Below are positions 1 through 6,683 of a stretch of 13,078 nt of DNA, piece by piece. Where the stretch lies: the NCBI GenBank assembly GCA_030377945.1, contig JAUCGD010000081.1, positions 1 through 13,078 of the forward strand, in the 5' to 3' direction. A model generated the notes under the pieces. The model saw only the letters and a list, made by a program, of their open reading frames with translations. It searched no databases and had not been told where the DNA came from. Within the stretch, counting starts at the first letter, position 1; every line of letters begins with the position of its first letter. Position numbers and translations under genes: made by a program. Source of the stretch: Desulfobacterales bacterium HSG17 (GTDB taxonomy: Bacteria > Desulfobacterota > Desulfobacteria > Desulfobacterales > Desulfococcaceae).

Positions 1-6
1 ATTTAT

Positions 7-41
7 GTTATGCTGGTTATGCCGGTTATGCCGGTTTCGGC
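7..41. repeat. Short 9-nt tandem repeat with small hairpin at the left edge
   Basis: Three consecutive 9-nt units of the form GTTATGCYG lie at 7-15, 16-24 and 25-33, followed by a degenerate partial unit. The last unit forms a small hairpin, GCCG-GTTT-CGGC, at 30-41. No gene is supported here. It may be the tail of an intergenic repeat or a weak terminator for a gene outside the window; the sequence does not decide. Confidence 0.5.
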
Positions 42-60
42 AATTTATGAGACTGGTTTT

Positions 61-91
61 TTGGATTTATAATTTAAGTCTTTAATATAAT
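61..91 (+). promoter_or_regulatory. Candidate promoter for ahcY
   Basis: A perfect TATAAT hexamer lies at 86-91 in an AT-rich stretch upstream of ahcY. The best -35 match, TTGGAT at 61-66, is imperfect and is spaced 19 nt away, longer than the optimal 17. This is a sequence match only; AT-rich DNA gives such matches often. Confidence 0.35.
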
Positions 92-104
92 TTAAAATAA
101 TTAA

Positions 105-110
105 AAGGAG
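105..110 (+). promoter_or_regulatory. Ribosome binding site of ahcY
   Basis: AAGGAG ends 11 nt before the ATG at 122 and 17 nt before the alternative in-frame ATG at 128. The spacing favours the upstream ATG. Confidence 0.7.
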
Positions 111-121
111 TAGATTTTTTA

Positions 122-1534
122 ATGTTAATGAAAGCAGAACATGATTACAAGGTAAAAGATATTGAACTTGCTGATTTTGGCAGGAAAGAAATAGATATTG
201 CAGAAAATGAGATGCCCGGACTGATAGCTGCACGGGAAAAATACGGAAAAGATAAACCCCTGAAAGGGGCAAAGATTATGGGCAGTCTGCACATGACCAT
301 TCAGACAGCCGTTTTAATAGAAACCCTGGAAGAACTTGGTGCAGATGTACGCTGGGCATCATGTAATATTTTCTCTACTCAGGACCATGCTGCTGCTGCA
401 ATTGCAGAAAAAGGATTTCCGGTATTTGCATGGAAAGGGGAAAGCCTGGAAGAATACTGGTGGTGTACCAAAAAGGCCATGACCTGGCCTGACGGCAGCG
501 GCCCAACCCTGATTGTGGATGACGGCGGCGATGCCACCCTGCTCATCCATCGTGGGTATCAGGCGGAAAATGATGCTTCAATTCTTGATGAGCCTACGGA
601 TAATAAAGAATTGCAGATCATAAACGAATTGCTTAAAGAAACCCTGAAACAAACCCCTGATTTCTGGCATAAAATAGTGGCAGACTGGAAAGGCGTTTCT
701 GAGGAAACCACCACAGGTGTCCATCGTCTGTACCAGATGAAAGAGCGCAATGAACTGCTGGTTCCTGCCATCAATGTTAATGATTCGGTTACCAAATCCA
801 AATTTGATAATATTTACGGATGCAGGGAATCCCTGGTGGACGGTATAAAACGCGCAACAGATGTTATGATTGCCGGAAAAACCGCACTGGTCTGCGGATA
901 CGGTGATGTGGGCAAGGGATGCGCTGAAGCTCTTACCGGGCTTAAAGCACAGGTACTTGTATCTGAAATAGACCCAATCTGTGCATTGCAGGCACTTATG
1001 GCAGGATATAAGGTGCTGACTGTTGAGGATGCTCTGCCCCAGGCAGATATTTATGTAACAACTACTGGAAACTGCGATGTTATTACTGCTGAGCATATTT
1101 CCAAAATGAAAGATCAGGCCATTGTCTGCAATATTGGTCATTTTGATAATGAAATCCAGGTGGAAGGTCTTAATGAATGGCCTGGTGTAGAAAAAATGAA
1201 TATCAAACCCCAGGTTGACAAATACACCTTTGATAAAGGCAACACTATTTATCTTCTTGCAGAAGGCCGCCTGGTAAACCTGGGATGTGCCACCGGTCAT
1301 CCAAGTTTTGTAATGTCCAATTCATTTACAAACCAGACCCTGGCCCAGATAGAGTTGTGGAATAAAGACCTTGAAATCGGTGTATATACCCTGCCCAAAG
1401 CTTTGGATGAAGAAGTGGCACGCCTGCATGTGGAAAAGCTGGGTGGAAGACTGACTGTTCTGAGTGAAGAACAGGCAGAATACATTAATGTGCCGGTTGA
1501 AGGGCCTTATAAACCGGAGTTTTATCGTTATTAA
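122..1534 (+). CDS. ahcY: Adenosylhomocysteinase (S-adenosyl-L-homocysteine hydrolase)
   Basis: A cytosolic NAD-dependent enzyme that splits S-adenosylhomocysteine, the inhibitory product of SAM-dependent methylations, into adenosine and homocysteine. The 470-residue length fits the bacterial family. Visible signatures are [16 protein letters not shown] (about 54-69), [16 protein letters not shown] (80-95), the NAD-binding loop GYGDVGKG (259-266), [12 protein letters not shown] (391-402) and the conserved C-terminal end KPEFYRY that reaches into the neighbouring subunit's NAD site. The roughly 40-residue segment around 160-200 ([13 protein letters not shown]... to [15 protein letters not shown]) is the insertion seen in many bacterial enzymes. 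The start at 122 is preferred over the ATG at 128 because of the spacing from AAGGAG. It is the first gene of a run that also contains a SAM-dependent methyltransferase and metK, so it closes a SAM-use and recycling cycle encoded here. Confidence 0.98.
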   Translation: MLMKAEHDYKVKDIELADFGRKEIDIAENEMPGLIAAREKYGKDKPLKGAKIMGSLHMTIQTAVLIETLEELGADVRWASCNIFSTQDHAAAAIAEKGFPVFAWKGESLEEYWWCTKKAMTWPDGSGPTLIVDDGGDATLLIHRGYQAENDASILDEPTDNKELQIINELLKETLKQTPDFWHKIVADWKGVSEETTTGVHRLYQMKERNELLVPAINVNDSVTKSKFDNIYGCRESLVDGIKRATDVMIAGKTALVCGYGDVGKGCAEALTGLKAQVLVSEIDPICALQALMAGYKVLTVEDALPQADIYVTTTGNCDVITAEHISKMKDQAIVCNIGHFDNEIQVEGLNEWPGVEKMNIKPQVDKYTFDKGNTIYLLAEGRLVNLGCATGHPSFVMSNSFTNQTLAQIELWNKDLEIGVYTLPKALDEEVARLHVEKLGGRLTVLSEEQAEYINVPVEGPYKPEFYRY

Positions 1535-1535
1535 A

Positions 1536-1557
1536 TAATTGAGCGTAACCTCAATTA
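1536..1557 (+). other. Small hairpin just after the ahcY stop codon
   Basis: TAATTGAG at 1536-1543 pairs perfectly with CTCAATTA at 1550-1557 around a 6-nt loop. The downstream sequence is A-rich with no T run, so it is not a convincing intrinsic terminator. It may protect the transcript 3' end or reduce read-through. Confidence 0.35.
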
Positions 1558-1599
1558 CAAAAAATAATTTACAGGGCAGAAAGCAAATACTGTCCGCAT

Positions 1600-1640
1600 T
1601 ATCAGCAGCCGGTGGGAGATTGTCTCCCACACTGCTGATA
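1600..1640 (+). promoter_or_regulatory. Strong two-part hairpin in the ahcY-methyltransferase gap
   Basis: TATCAGCAG (1600-1608) pairs with CTGCTGATA (1632-1640). Inside it, GTGGGAGA (1612-1619) pairs with TCTCCCAC (1623-1630) around a TTG loop, leaving a 3-versus-1-nt internal loop. That gives 17 base pairs, the strongest structure in this gap. No T tract follows, so a rho-independent terminator is unlikely. It lies about 18 nt upstream of the ribosome binding site of the next gene, so a role in transcript processing or translation control is possible. I do not recognise it as a known SAM or SAH riboswitch. Confidence 0.5.
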
Positions 1641-1670
1641 TATCGTTAACTCAAACAAAAGGAGTATATT

Positions 1671-2444
1671 ATGCTGAAAACGGATCTGCCTTTTAAGGTC
1701 AGTGTTCCGAAAGACAAATGTTCCCAGCAGGGAGAAGAAATCTTTATTGTGAATTACAAAGGCGAAGAAAGGCATATTCGCGCCCATGATTATCATGAAA
1801 TCTATGCGATTCCAGATCTATATGAGTATCTGTTTTACGATAACTACAAATGCTGTTCACCTGATGTAGTGTGTTCTCTTTTAGACAAAACCGTTAGCAA
1901 AAGCGGGGCAAAAACATCCGGTCTTACAGTTCTGGATGTGGGTGCAGGAAACGGAATGGTAGGAGAAAAACTCAATGATATTGGTGTCAATTCCGTTTTA
2001 GGTATTGATATAATAGAAGAAGCAGCAGAGGCTGCTGAAAGAGACCGCCCTGGAATCTATGAAGACTACTATATTGAAGACCTTACACAGCTCCCCAAAT
2101 CCATTCATCAGGAAATAGAAAACCATAATCCCAACTGCATGACCATTGTTGCTGCCCTGGGATTTGACGACATCCCCCCTCTTGCATTTGCCAATGCCTT
2201 TAACATGATTTCCAATCCGGGCTGGATAGCTTTTAATATCAAAGATGAATTCTGCTGTACTGAAGATTGCAGTGGTTTTTCAAAGCTGATTGAAAATATG
2301 ACCGAATCCAATATTCTTGATGTAAAAGTCAAAGAACGCTATCAGCACCGTTTATGTCAGGACGGAACCCCGCTTAATTATTTTGCCATTGTTGGCCAGA
2401 AAAAAGAAGATCTGACAGAAGATATGCTCAGTTCCTTCTCCTGA
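1671..2444 (+). CDS. Class I SAM-dependent methyltransferase, substrate unknown
   Basis: A 257-residue cytosolic protein with a Rossmann-type SAM-binding domain. Motif I is VLDVGAGNGMVG (residues 87-98). It is followed by the acidic SAM-ribose contact in LGIDI (Asp113) and by YYEDL-like text (EDYYIEDLTQLP, 131-142) of the type found in METTL27/WBSCR27-like proteins. The roughly 80-residue N-terminal part (HDYHEIYAIPDLYEYLFYDNYKCCSP) precedes the fold and may hold the substrate; I do not recognise it. The start is supported by AAAGGAG a few bases upstream. The gene sits between ahcY and metK, so its SAM is made and its SAH removed by its neighbours, which suggests a high-flux reaction. It does not look like glycine/sarcosine N-methyltransferase. 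The class assignment is firm; the substrate is unknown. Confidence 0.85.
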   Translation: MLKTDLPFKVSVPKDKCSQQGEEIFIVNYKGEERHIRAHDYHEIYAIPDLYEYLFYDNYKCCSPDVVCSLLDKTVSKSGAKTSGLTVLDVGAGNGMVGEKLNDIGVNSVLGIDIIEEAAEAAERDRPGIYEDYYIEDLTQLPKSIHQEIENHNPNCMTIVAALGFDDIPPLAFANAFNMISNPGWIAFNIKDEFCCTEDCSGFSKLIENMTESNILDVKVKERYQHRLCQDGTPLNYFAIVGQKKEDLTEDMLSSFS

Positions 2445-2476
2445 TCGCTTTTTTATTAACTAATCGAATTATTATT

Positions 2477-2567
2477 CAATTCTCCTTTTCAAAAGGGAAG
2501 CAGGTCGGATGTTTAAATTCCGCATCTATTCTTTTCTTACAATAGGTTTTCTTTTTAAGGAGAATTG
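2477..2567 (+). promoter_or_regulatory. Structured metK leader with long-range inverted repeat
   Basis: CAATTCTCCTT at 2477-2487 is the exact reverse complement of AAGGAGAATTG at 2557-2567, closing a 69-nt loop in the 160-nt gap before metK. A local hairpin CCTTTT-C-AAAAGG (2484-2496) competes with the left arm, and a CGGA...TCCG pairing lies in the middle. The right arm contains a Shine-Dalgarno-like AAGGAG about 40 nt upstream of the metK ATG, too far to serve it. The competing pairings are the kind of layout used by cis-regulatory RNAs, but the sequence matches no SAM, SAH or other riboswitch class that I can recognise. The regulatory role is inference. Confidence 0.4.
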
Positions 2568-2604
2568 TATTTATACACTTTAATTTTAAGGACTTAAACT
2601 AATC

Positions 2605-3774
2605 ATGAGTAAAGAAAAATATTTTTTCACATCTGAATCTGTTACTGAAGGCCACCCTGATAAGGTTGCTGATGCTATTTCCGACTCAATTTTAGATTCC
2701 ATTATCGCACAGGATAAAAATGCACGGGTAGCCTGCGAGACACTTGTTACAACCGGAACATGTTTTGTGGCAGGTGAAATATCAACAAACTGCTATGTAG
2801 ATATTCCCCAGGTTGTCCGGGAAACTGTGCGGGGAATCGGTTACAACTCTTCCCAGATGGGATTTGACTGGCAGACATGCGCTGTAATGACCAGCATTGA
2901 CCAGCAGTCTCCTGATATTGCCCAGGGAGTTAACCAGGGAGAAGGTCTTTTTAAAGATCAGGGAGCCGGAGATCAGGGCCTTATGTTTGGGTTTGCATGT
3001 AATGATACCCCGGAACTAATGCCTATGCCCATTAGTTATGCCCATAAACTGACAAAACGTCTGGCAACTGTACGGAAAAACGGTGCATTGAATTTCCTGA
3101 GACCTGACGGAAAATCCCAGGTAACAATCGAATATGAAGGCGATAAAGCCAAACGTGTGGATACTGTTGTGATCTCAACCCAGCATTCTCCTGATGTAAC
3201 CTATGATGATCTTAAAGAAGCAGTAATAGAAAATGTTATCCGCAAAGTAATTCCCGCCGATATGATTGACGGGGATACCCGTTATTTTATTAATCCTACC
3301 GGACGTTTTGTAACAGGCGGTCCTATGGGAGACTGCGGACTTACAGGCAGAAAAATTATTGTGGATACCTACGGAGGTCAGGGAAGTCATGGAGGCGGAT
3401 GTTTTTCCGGTAAAGATCCTTCCAAGGTTGACCGAAGCGCTTCTTATATGGGCCGCTATATTGCCAAAAATATTGTGGCAGCAGAACTGGCAAGCAAATG
3501 TGAAGTGCAGATTGCCTATGCAATCGGTGTGGCCGAACCTGTATCTGTTCTGGTAAATACAATGGGAACCGGAAAAGCTTCCAATGATGCTGTTCGAAAT
3601 GCTGTGATAAAAACATTTGATCTTCGTCCTGCTGCTATTATTGAACAGCTTGACCTGCTTCGTCCAATTTATGCCAAAACTTCTGCTTACGGTCATTTTG
3701 GCAGGGAAGATAATGATTTCACCTGGGAAAAAACACCCATGATTGAAGCTTTGAGAAAAAACGCAGGACTGTAA
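2605..3774 (+). CDS. metK: S-adenosylmethionine synthetase (methionine adenosyltransferase)
   Basis: Makes SAM from methionine and ATP, releasing phosphate and pyrophosphate; a cytosolic homo-oligomer. The 389-residue length is typical. Diagnostic motifs are [14 protein letters not shown] (14-27) with the ATP-binding [17 protein letters not shown] (120-131), and the phosphate-binding loop [17 protein letters not shown] (263-279). In this loop the usual GGGAFSGKD has Cys in place of Ala, which should not affect catalysis. The translation start at 2605 follows AAGGA (2588-2592) with a rather long 12-nt spacing. The gene lies downstream of a SAM-dependent methyltransferase and only 40 nt upstream of a corrinoid methyltransferase gene, so the last three genes of this strand are probably co-transcribed. 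This links SAM synthesis to methylamine or betaine metabolism. Confidence 0.98.
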   Translation: MSKEKYFFTSESVTEGHPDKVADAISDSILDSIIAQDKNARVACETLVTTGTCFVAGEISTNCYVDIPQVVRETVRGIGYNSSQMGFDWQTCAVMTSIDQQSPDIAQGVNQGEGLFKDQGAGDQGLMFGFACNDTPELMPMPISYAHKLTKRLATVRKNGALNFLRPDGKSQVTIEYEGDKAKRVDTVVISTQHSPDVTYDDLKEAVIENVIRKVIPADMIDGDTRYFINPTGRFVTGGPMGDCGLTGRKIIVDTYGGQGSHGGGCFSGKDPSKVDRSASYMGRYIAKNIVAAELASKCEVQIAYAIGVAEPVSVLVNTMGTGKASNDAVRNAVIKTFDLRPAAIIEQLDLLRPIYAKTSAYGHFGREDNDFTWEKTPMIEALRKNAGL

Positions 3775-3814
3775 ACCAAAAGCTAAAAGGGAGCCAAAAG
3801 GGATATATATAGAT

Positions 3815-5269
3815 ATGAAACAAATTCCACCAACAACCTTTAAACCCCGCTTAAAGGTATTGAATAAAGAACAGGCATGGGCTATTCACACTGCTGCACT
3901 TGAAATACTTGAAAAAAACAGCTTTACGGTTGAACACAAAGAAGCCTTATCTCTGCTGGCTGATGCAGGATGCAGTGTTGAAAAAAATAATAAGGTAAGA
4001 ATGCCTGCATATGTTGCAGAAAAGGCATTAAAAACCGCTCCCCGCCAGATTCTTCTCTACGATCAGCAGGGAAACCGGGCCATGAATCTGGCAGATGAAA
4101 ATTTTTACTATGGAACCGGTTCAGATACCATTTTTACACTTGATGTGGAAACCGGTGAACGCCGCCGTGCCCTGCTCAAAGATGTGAAAAATTTTGCCCG
4201 CACCATTGATGCCCTGGAAAACATGGATTTTTCAATGTCCATGTCCAACCCTGAAGATGCACCTATTGAAAATATTTATGTGCATGTTTTTGCTGAAATG
4301 ATAAAAAACAGTAATAAACCCATATGTTTTATTGCAGACAGCGGCAGGGATATTAAAAAAATACATCAAATGGCCTGTGCAGTTGCAGGCGGGGAAGATG
4401 CTTTGGCTCAAAAGCCTTTTCTCCTCAATTATTCCGAGGCTATCAGCCCGCTTCGCTTTCCTGAAAATGTAATGGAAAAACTGATTTTCTGCGCACAAAA
4501 GAAAATCCCCATCTGTCTGCCTTCAGGATGCAATGCAGGCGGAGGCGGACCAGTTACCCTGGCCGGGGCAATGGCCCTGGGTATTGCGGAAAACCTTGTG
4601 GGTCTTGTCATTCACCAGCTGGCAAATCCGGGCGCCCCCTTTCTTTTTGCACCCAATGTCAGCATCCTTGATATGCGTACTAGTGTTATTTCCTACGGAT
4701 GTCCTGAATGGAGTCTTACCCAGGCAGCTCTTGCTGATATGCGTGATGAAATATACGGACTTCCCATTTGGGCTTATGCCGGGGCATCAGATGCCAAGGT
4801 AGTTGATGCACAGGCCGGAGCTGAGGCCATGTTTTCAATCCTCACTGCAATGCAGTCCAGGTGCAATTTTATTCATGATGTGGGTTATCTGGAACATGGC
4901 AATACATCTTCCCTGGAAATGCTGGTACTGGCTGACGAACTTGTGGCTATGGCACGTCATTTTTCCGAAGGAATCCCGGTAAATCCTGAAACACTGGCCC
5001 TGGAAGCCATAGAACGGGTGGCCAGCGGTGGTACAGGTTCAATGTTCCTTTCTGATCCCCATACCTTTAAAAATTTTAAAGAAGCTCATTTCATGCCCAA
5101 ACTCATTGACCGTTTTCGGTATGAAGGATGGGAAAAAAGCGGAAAAAATGACATGCAGGAACGCTGCAATAAAGAAGTGCAAAGAATTCTGGCCGAACAT
5201 CAGGTCATTCCCAAAACAGATGAGGTACTTAAAGAGATTGATCTGGTACTGGCAGATCATGCTAACTGA
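3815..5269 (+). CDS. Non-pyrrolysine MttB-family methyltransferase (likely glycine betaine:corrinoid)
   Basis: A member of the trimethylamine methyltransferase (MttB) superfamily, cytosolic, which moves a methyl group from a quaternary amine to a partner corrinoid protein. The 484 residues form one open frame ended by TGA with no internal amber codon, so this is not a pyrrolysine enzyme. Pyrrolysine-free relatives such as MtgB act on glycine betaine, and others on proline betaine, carnitine or gamma-butyrobetaine. Family text includes YYGTGSDTIFTLDVETGERR (98-117), the glycine-rich AGGGGPVTLAGAMAL (241-255), YAGASDAKVVDAQAG (321-335) and HDVGYLEHGNTSSLEMLVLADE (354-375). AAAAGGGA (3796-3803) is its likely ribosome binding site, 11 nt from ATG; an extra copy of AAAAGGGA lies just before it. 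The cognate corrinoid protein follows after 32 nt. The sarcosine oxidase operon facing it makes glycine betaine the most likely substrate, but this is context only. Confidence 0.9.
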   Translation: MKQIPPTTFKPRLKVLNKEQAWAIHTAALEILEKNSFTVEHKEALSLLADAGCSVEKNNKVRMPAYVAEKALKTAPRQILLYDQQGNRAMNLADENFYYGTGSDTIFTLDVETGERRRALLKDVKNFARTIDALENMDFSMSMSNPEDAPIENIYVHVFAEMIKNSNKPICFIADSGRDIKKIHQMACAVAGGEDALAQKPFLLNYSEAISPLRFPENVMEKLIFCAQKKIPICLPSGCNAGGGGPVTLAGAMALGIAENLVGLVIHQLANPGAPFLFAPNVSILDMRTSVISYGCPEWSLTQAALADMRDEIYGLPIWAYAGASDAKVVDAQAGAEAMFSILTAMQSRCNFIHDVGYLEHGNTSSLEMLVLADELVAMARHFSEGIPVNPETLALEAIERVASGGTGSMFLSDPHTFKNFKEAHFMPKLIDRFRYEGWEKSGKNDMQERCNKEVQRILAEHQVIPKTDEVLKEIDLVLADHAN

Positions 5270-5301
5270 GAATTTTGTTCATAAAGTAAGGAGTAAAAAA
5301 T

Positions 5302-5931
5302 ATGTCAGATTATCAGCCAATTATTAACGCACTTATCGGATGCGACATGGCAAAAACAACCGAACTGGTGCAGCAGTCTCTGGATCAGGGTTCAGATGCA
5401 AAAGACATCCTCAACCAGGGACTGATTCCAGGAATGGATATTGTGGGTGAAAAAATGGAATCCGGGGACATGTTTATCCCTGAAGTTCTCATGGCAGCCC
5501 AGATTATGAGTTCTGCAACAGAAATCCTTAAACCCACCCTTGCAAAAGAAGATTCAGCTGCAAAAGGAACCGTAATCATCGGAACTGTCAAAGGTGATCT
5601 CCATGACATTGGAAAAAACCTTGTGGGAATGATGATGGAAAGCGGCGGAATGGAAGTGCATAATCTGGGAGTGGATGTTGAACCGAAAAAATTTATTGCT
5701 GAAGTTCAAGAAAAAAATGCAGGAATTCTCTGCCTTTCCGCTTTGCTGACAACAACTATGCCAATGATGAAACAAACCATTGATATTTTAAAGGAAGAGG
5801 GTTTAAGAGATAAGGTCAAGGTCATGATAGGCGGCGCACCTGTAACCCAGGCTTATGCAGATGAAATCGGCGCAGATGCTTATGCGTCAGATGCAGGTTC
5901 AGCAGCGCGTGTTGCAAAATCATTGATATAA
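5302..5931 (+). CDS. Corrinoid methyl-carrier protein (MttC/MtgC type)
   Basis: A 209-residue cytosolic cobalamin-binding protein that accepts the methyl group from the adjacent MttB-type enzyme and hands it to a second methyltransferase. An N-terminal helical cap domain (about 1-85, with GLIPGMDIVGEKMESGDMFIPEVLMAA) precedes the Rossmann-like B12 domain. The B12 domain carries the base-off/His-on motif GDLHDIGKN (98-106; Asp99, His101, Gly104), then SALLTTTMP (146-154) and GGAPVTQAYADEIGADAY (177-194). The length and architecture match MttC, MtbC and MtgC, and also the cap and cobalamin domains of MetH. A clear TAAGGAG (5287-5293) sits 8 nt before the ATG. It is the last gene of the run; no reactivating ferredoxin (RamA-like) or methylcorrinoid:tetrahydrofolate methyltransferase gene accompanies it here. 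Confidence 0.95.
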   Translation: MSDYQPIINALIGCDMAKTTELVQQSLDQGSDAKDILNQGLIPGMDIVGEKMESGDMFIPEVLMAAQIMSSATEILKPTLAKEDSAAKGTVIIGTVKGDLHDIGKNLVGMMMESGGMEVHNLGVDVEPKKFIAEVQEKNAGILCLSALLTTTMPMMKQTIDILKEEGLRDKVKVMIGGAPVTQAYADEIGADAYASDAGSAARVAKSLI

Positions 5932-5979
5932 AAATCCCCCAAAACACAGTTACACCAAATCATAATTTCGTACACAGTC

Positions 5980-6007
5980 GTAGAGACAAGGCATGCCTTG
6001 TCTCTAC
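5980..6007. repeat. Perfect 28-nt palindrome between convergent operons
   Basis: GTAGAGACAAGGCA (5980-5993) is followed directly by its exact reverse complement (5994-6007), with GCATGC at the centre. It lies between the 3' ends of the corrinoid-protein gene and soxG and could form a 12-13 bp hairpin in either transcript. No T tract follows on either strand, so it is not a classical terminator. The flanks carry an imperfect direct repeat: CAAATCAT at 5956-5963 and 6009-6016, and TACACAG at 5971-5977 and 6016-6022. The form is that of a dispersed palindromic (REP/MITE-like) element that may also end or protect both messages. Confidence 0.8.
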
Positions 6008-6037
6008 ACAAATCATACACAGCATCAACAATGAATT

Positions 6038-6673
6038 TTATGTCTGATCTTCTATCCACCGCTTAAACATATTCTCACCAGCTGGCCGCAGATCGAATTC
6101 CGCACCTGCATCCATAATCGCATGAACCATGTCATGACCGTATCCCCTGGAACAGGTAAAAATAATACCCGAGTTGGCATCAGATTTTTTCAAGGTGACA
6201 ATCTGGCAGGGAACATGGGAAAAAGGGCCCTGGAGAAGAAACAAAGATTCTTTTTCAGGGTCCTGAAAGTCAAGGGCGCTCAGTTTTTCTGTAATGAAAA
6301 AAACATCTTTGCCAAACAGGGCAAGGCACATTGTGCTTTCCGTGGTATCTGTATATGCCGAAGCTTCAGGTATTTCAGGAGCATCTCCTGAAATATGCCA
6401 TACAGACGCCTGGGTGCGGTTCATACGGTTTATCAGGACTCCGTTTTCAAGTTTTGATTTTCCTGGAGTATCAGGTATGGAAATATCGCATGGTTTTTGT
6501 TCTGCAATATCGCTTGCCTGAACATCCCACTTAGTCACATGACTCAGATCAGTTATCCAGGGTCCGTCCCCTTCATCATCATATTCAAGAGCTATGACCC
6601 AATTATCCCGTACCTGGGTTTTGATCGGTTGTTTGTTAAATGCAACAGGCGAAAGCCTTTTAATATCAGTCAT
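6038..6673 (-). CDS. soxG: Sarcosine oxidase gamma subunit
   Basis: The small folate-domain-like gamma subunit of heterotetrameric sarcosine oxidase, which packs against the alpha subunit and helps shape the complex. About 211 residues, matching the usual size near 200. Recognisable C-terminal text is CSRGYGHDMVHAIMDAGAEFDLRPAGENMFKRW. It is last in the soxBDAG order, which supports the call because gamma subunits diverge strongly. An ATG at 6679 is also possible. However, GAGG (6685-6682 on this strand) would then be only 2 nt away, whereas the second in-frame ATG at 6673 has 8-nt spacing, so I choose 6673 (N-terminus MTDIKRLSPVAF). The gap after the soxA stop is about 10 nt, implying translational coupling. 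Confidence 0.9.
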   Translation of the reverse strand: MTDIKRLSPVAFNKQPIKTQVRDNWVIALEYDDEGDGPWITDLSHVTKWDVQASDIAEQKPCDISIPDTPGKSKLENGVLINRMNRTQASVWHISGDAPEIPEASAYTDTTESTMCLALFGKDVFFITEKLSALDFQDPEKESLFLLQGPFSHVPCQIVTLKKSDANSGIIFTCSRGYGHDMVHAIMDAGAEFDLRPAGENMFKRWIEDQT

Positions 6674-6683
6674 TATCATTACC

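Noticed and set aside
578..1300. Long open frame antisense to ahcY (240 codons)
   Set aside because: It lies entirely within a well-supported conserved gene, has no matching family, and is Cys/Phe/His-rich as antisense frames are.
1671..2444. Glycine/sarcosine N-methyltransferase making betaine, which the ahcY and metK context would suit
   Set aside because: The sequence lacks the N-terminal and substrate-arginine text I associate with that family; it reads as METTL27-like instead.
2565..2597. Leader peptide (TTG start, ten sense codons, TAA) before metK
   Set aside because: The AAGGAG is only 2 nt from the TTG, the peptide has no Met or Cys run that would suit attenuation, and short frames are common by chance.
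2445..2604. Known SAM or SAH riboswitch upstream of metK
   Set aside because: None of the conserved cores of SAM-I, SAM-II or the SAH riboswitch could be found by eye; only generic pairings are present.
3815..5269. Pyrrolysine-containing trimethylamine methyltransferase
   Set aside because: There is no in-frame TAG in the 484-codon frame and the stop is TGA, so the archaeal-type Pyl enzyme is excluded.
5932..6037. Rho-independent terminator at the convergent palindrome
   Set aside because: The stem is perfect, but no T run follows on either strand, so only a generic role in transcript ending can be suggested.
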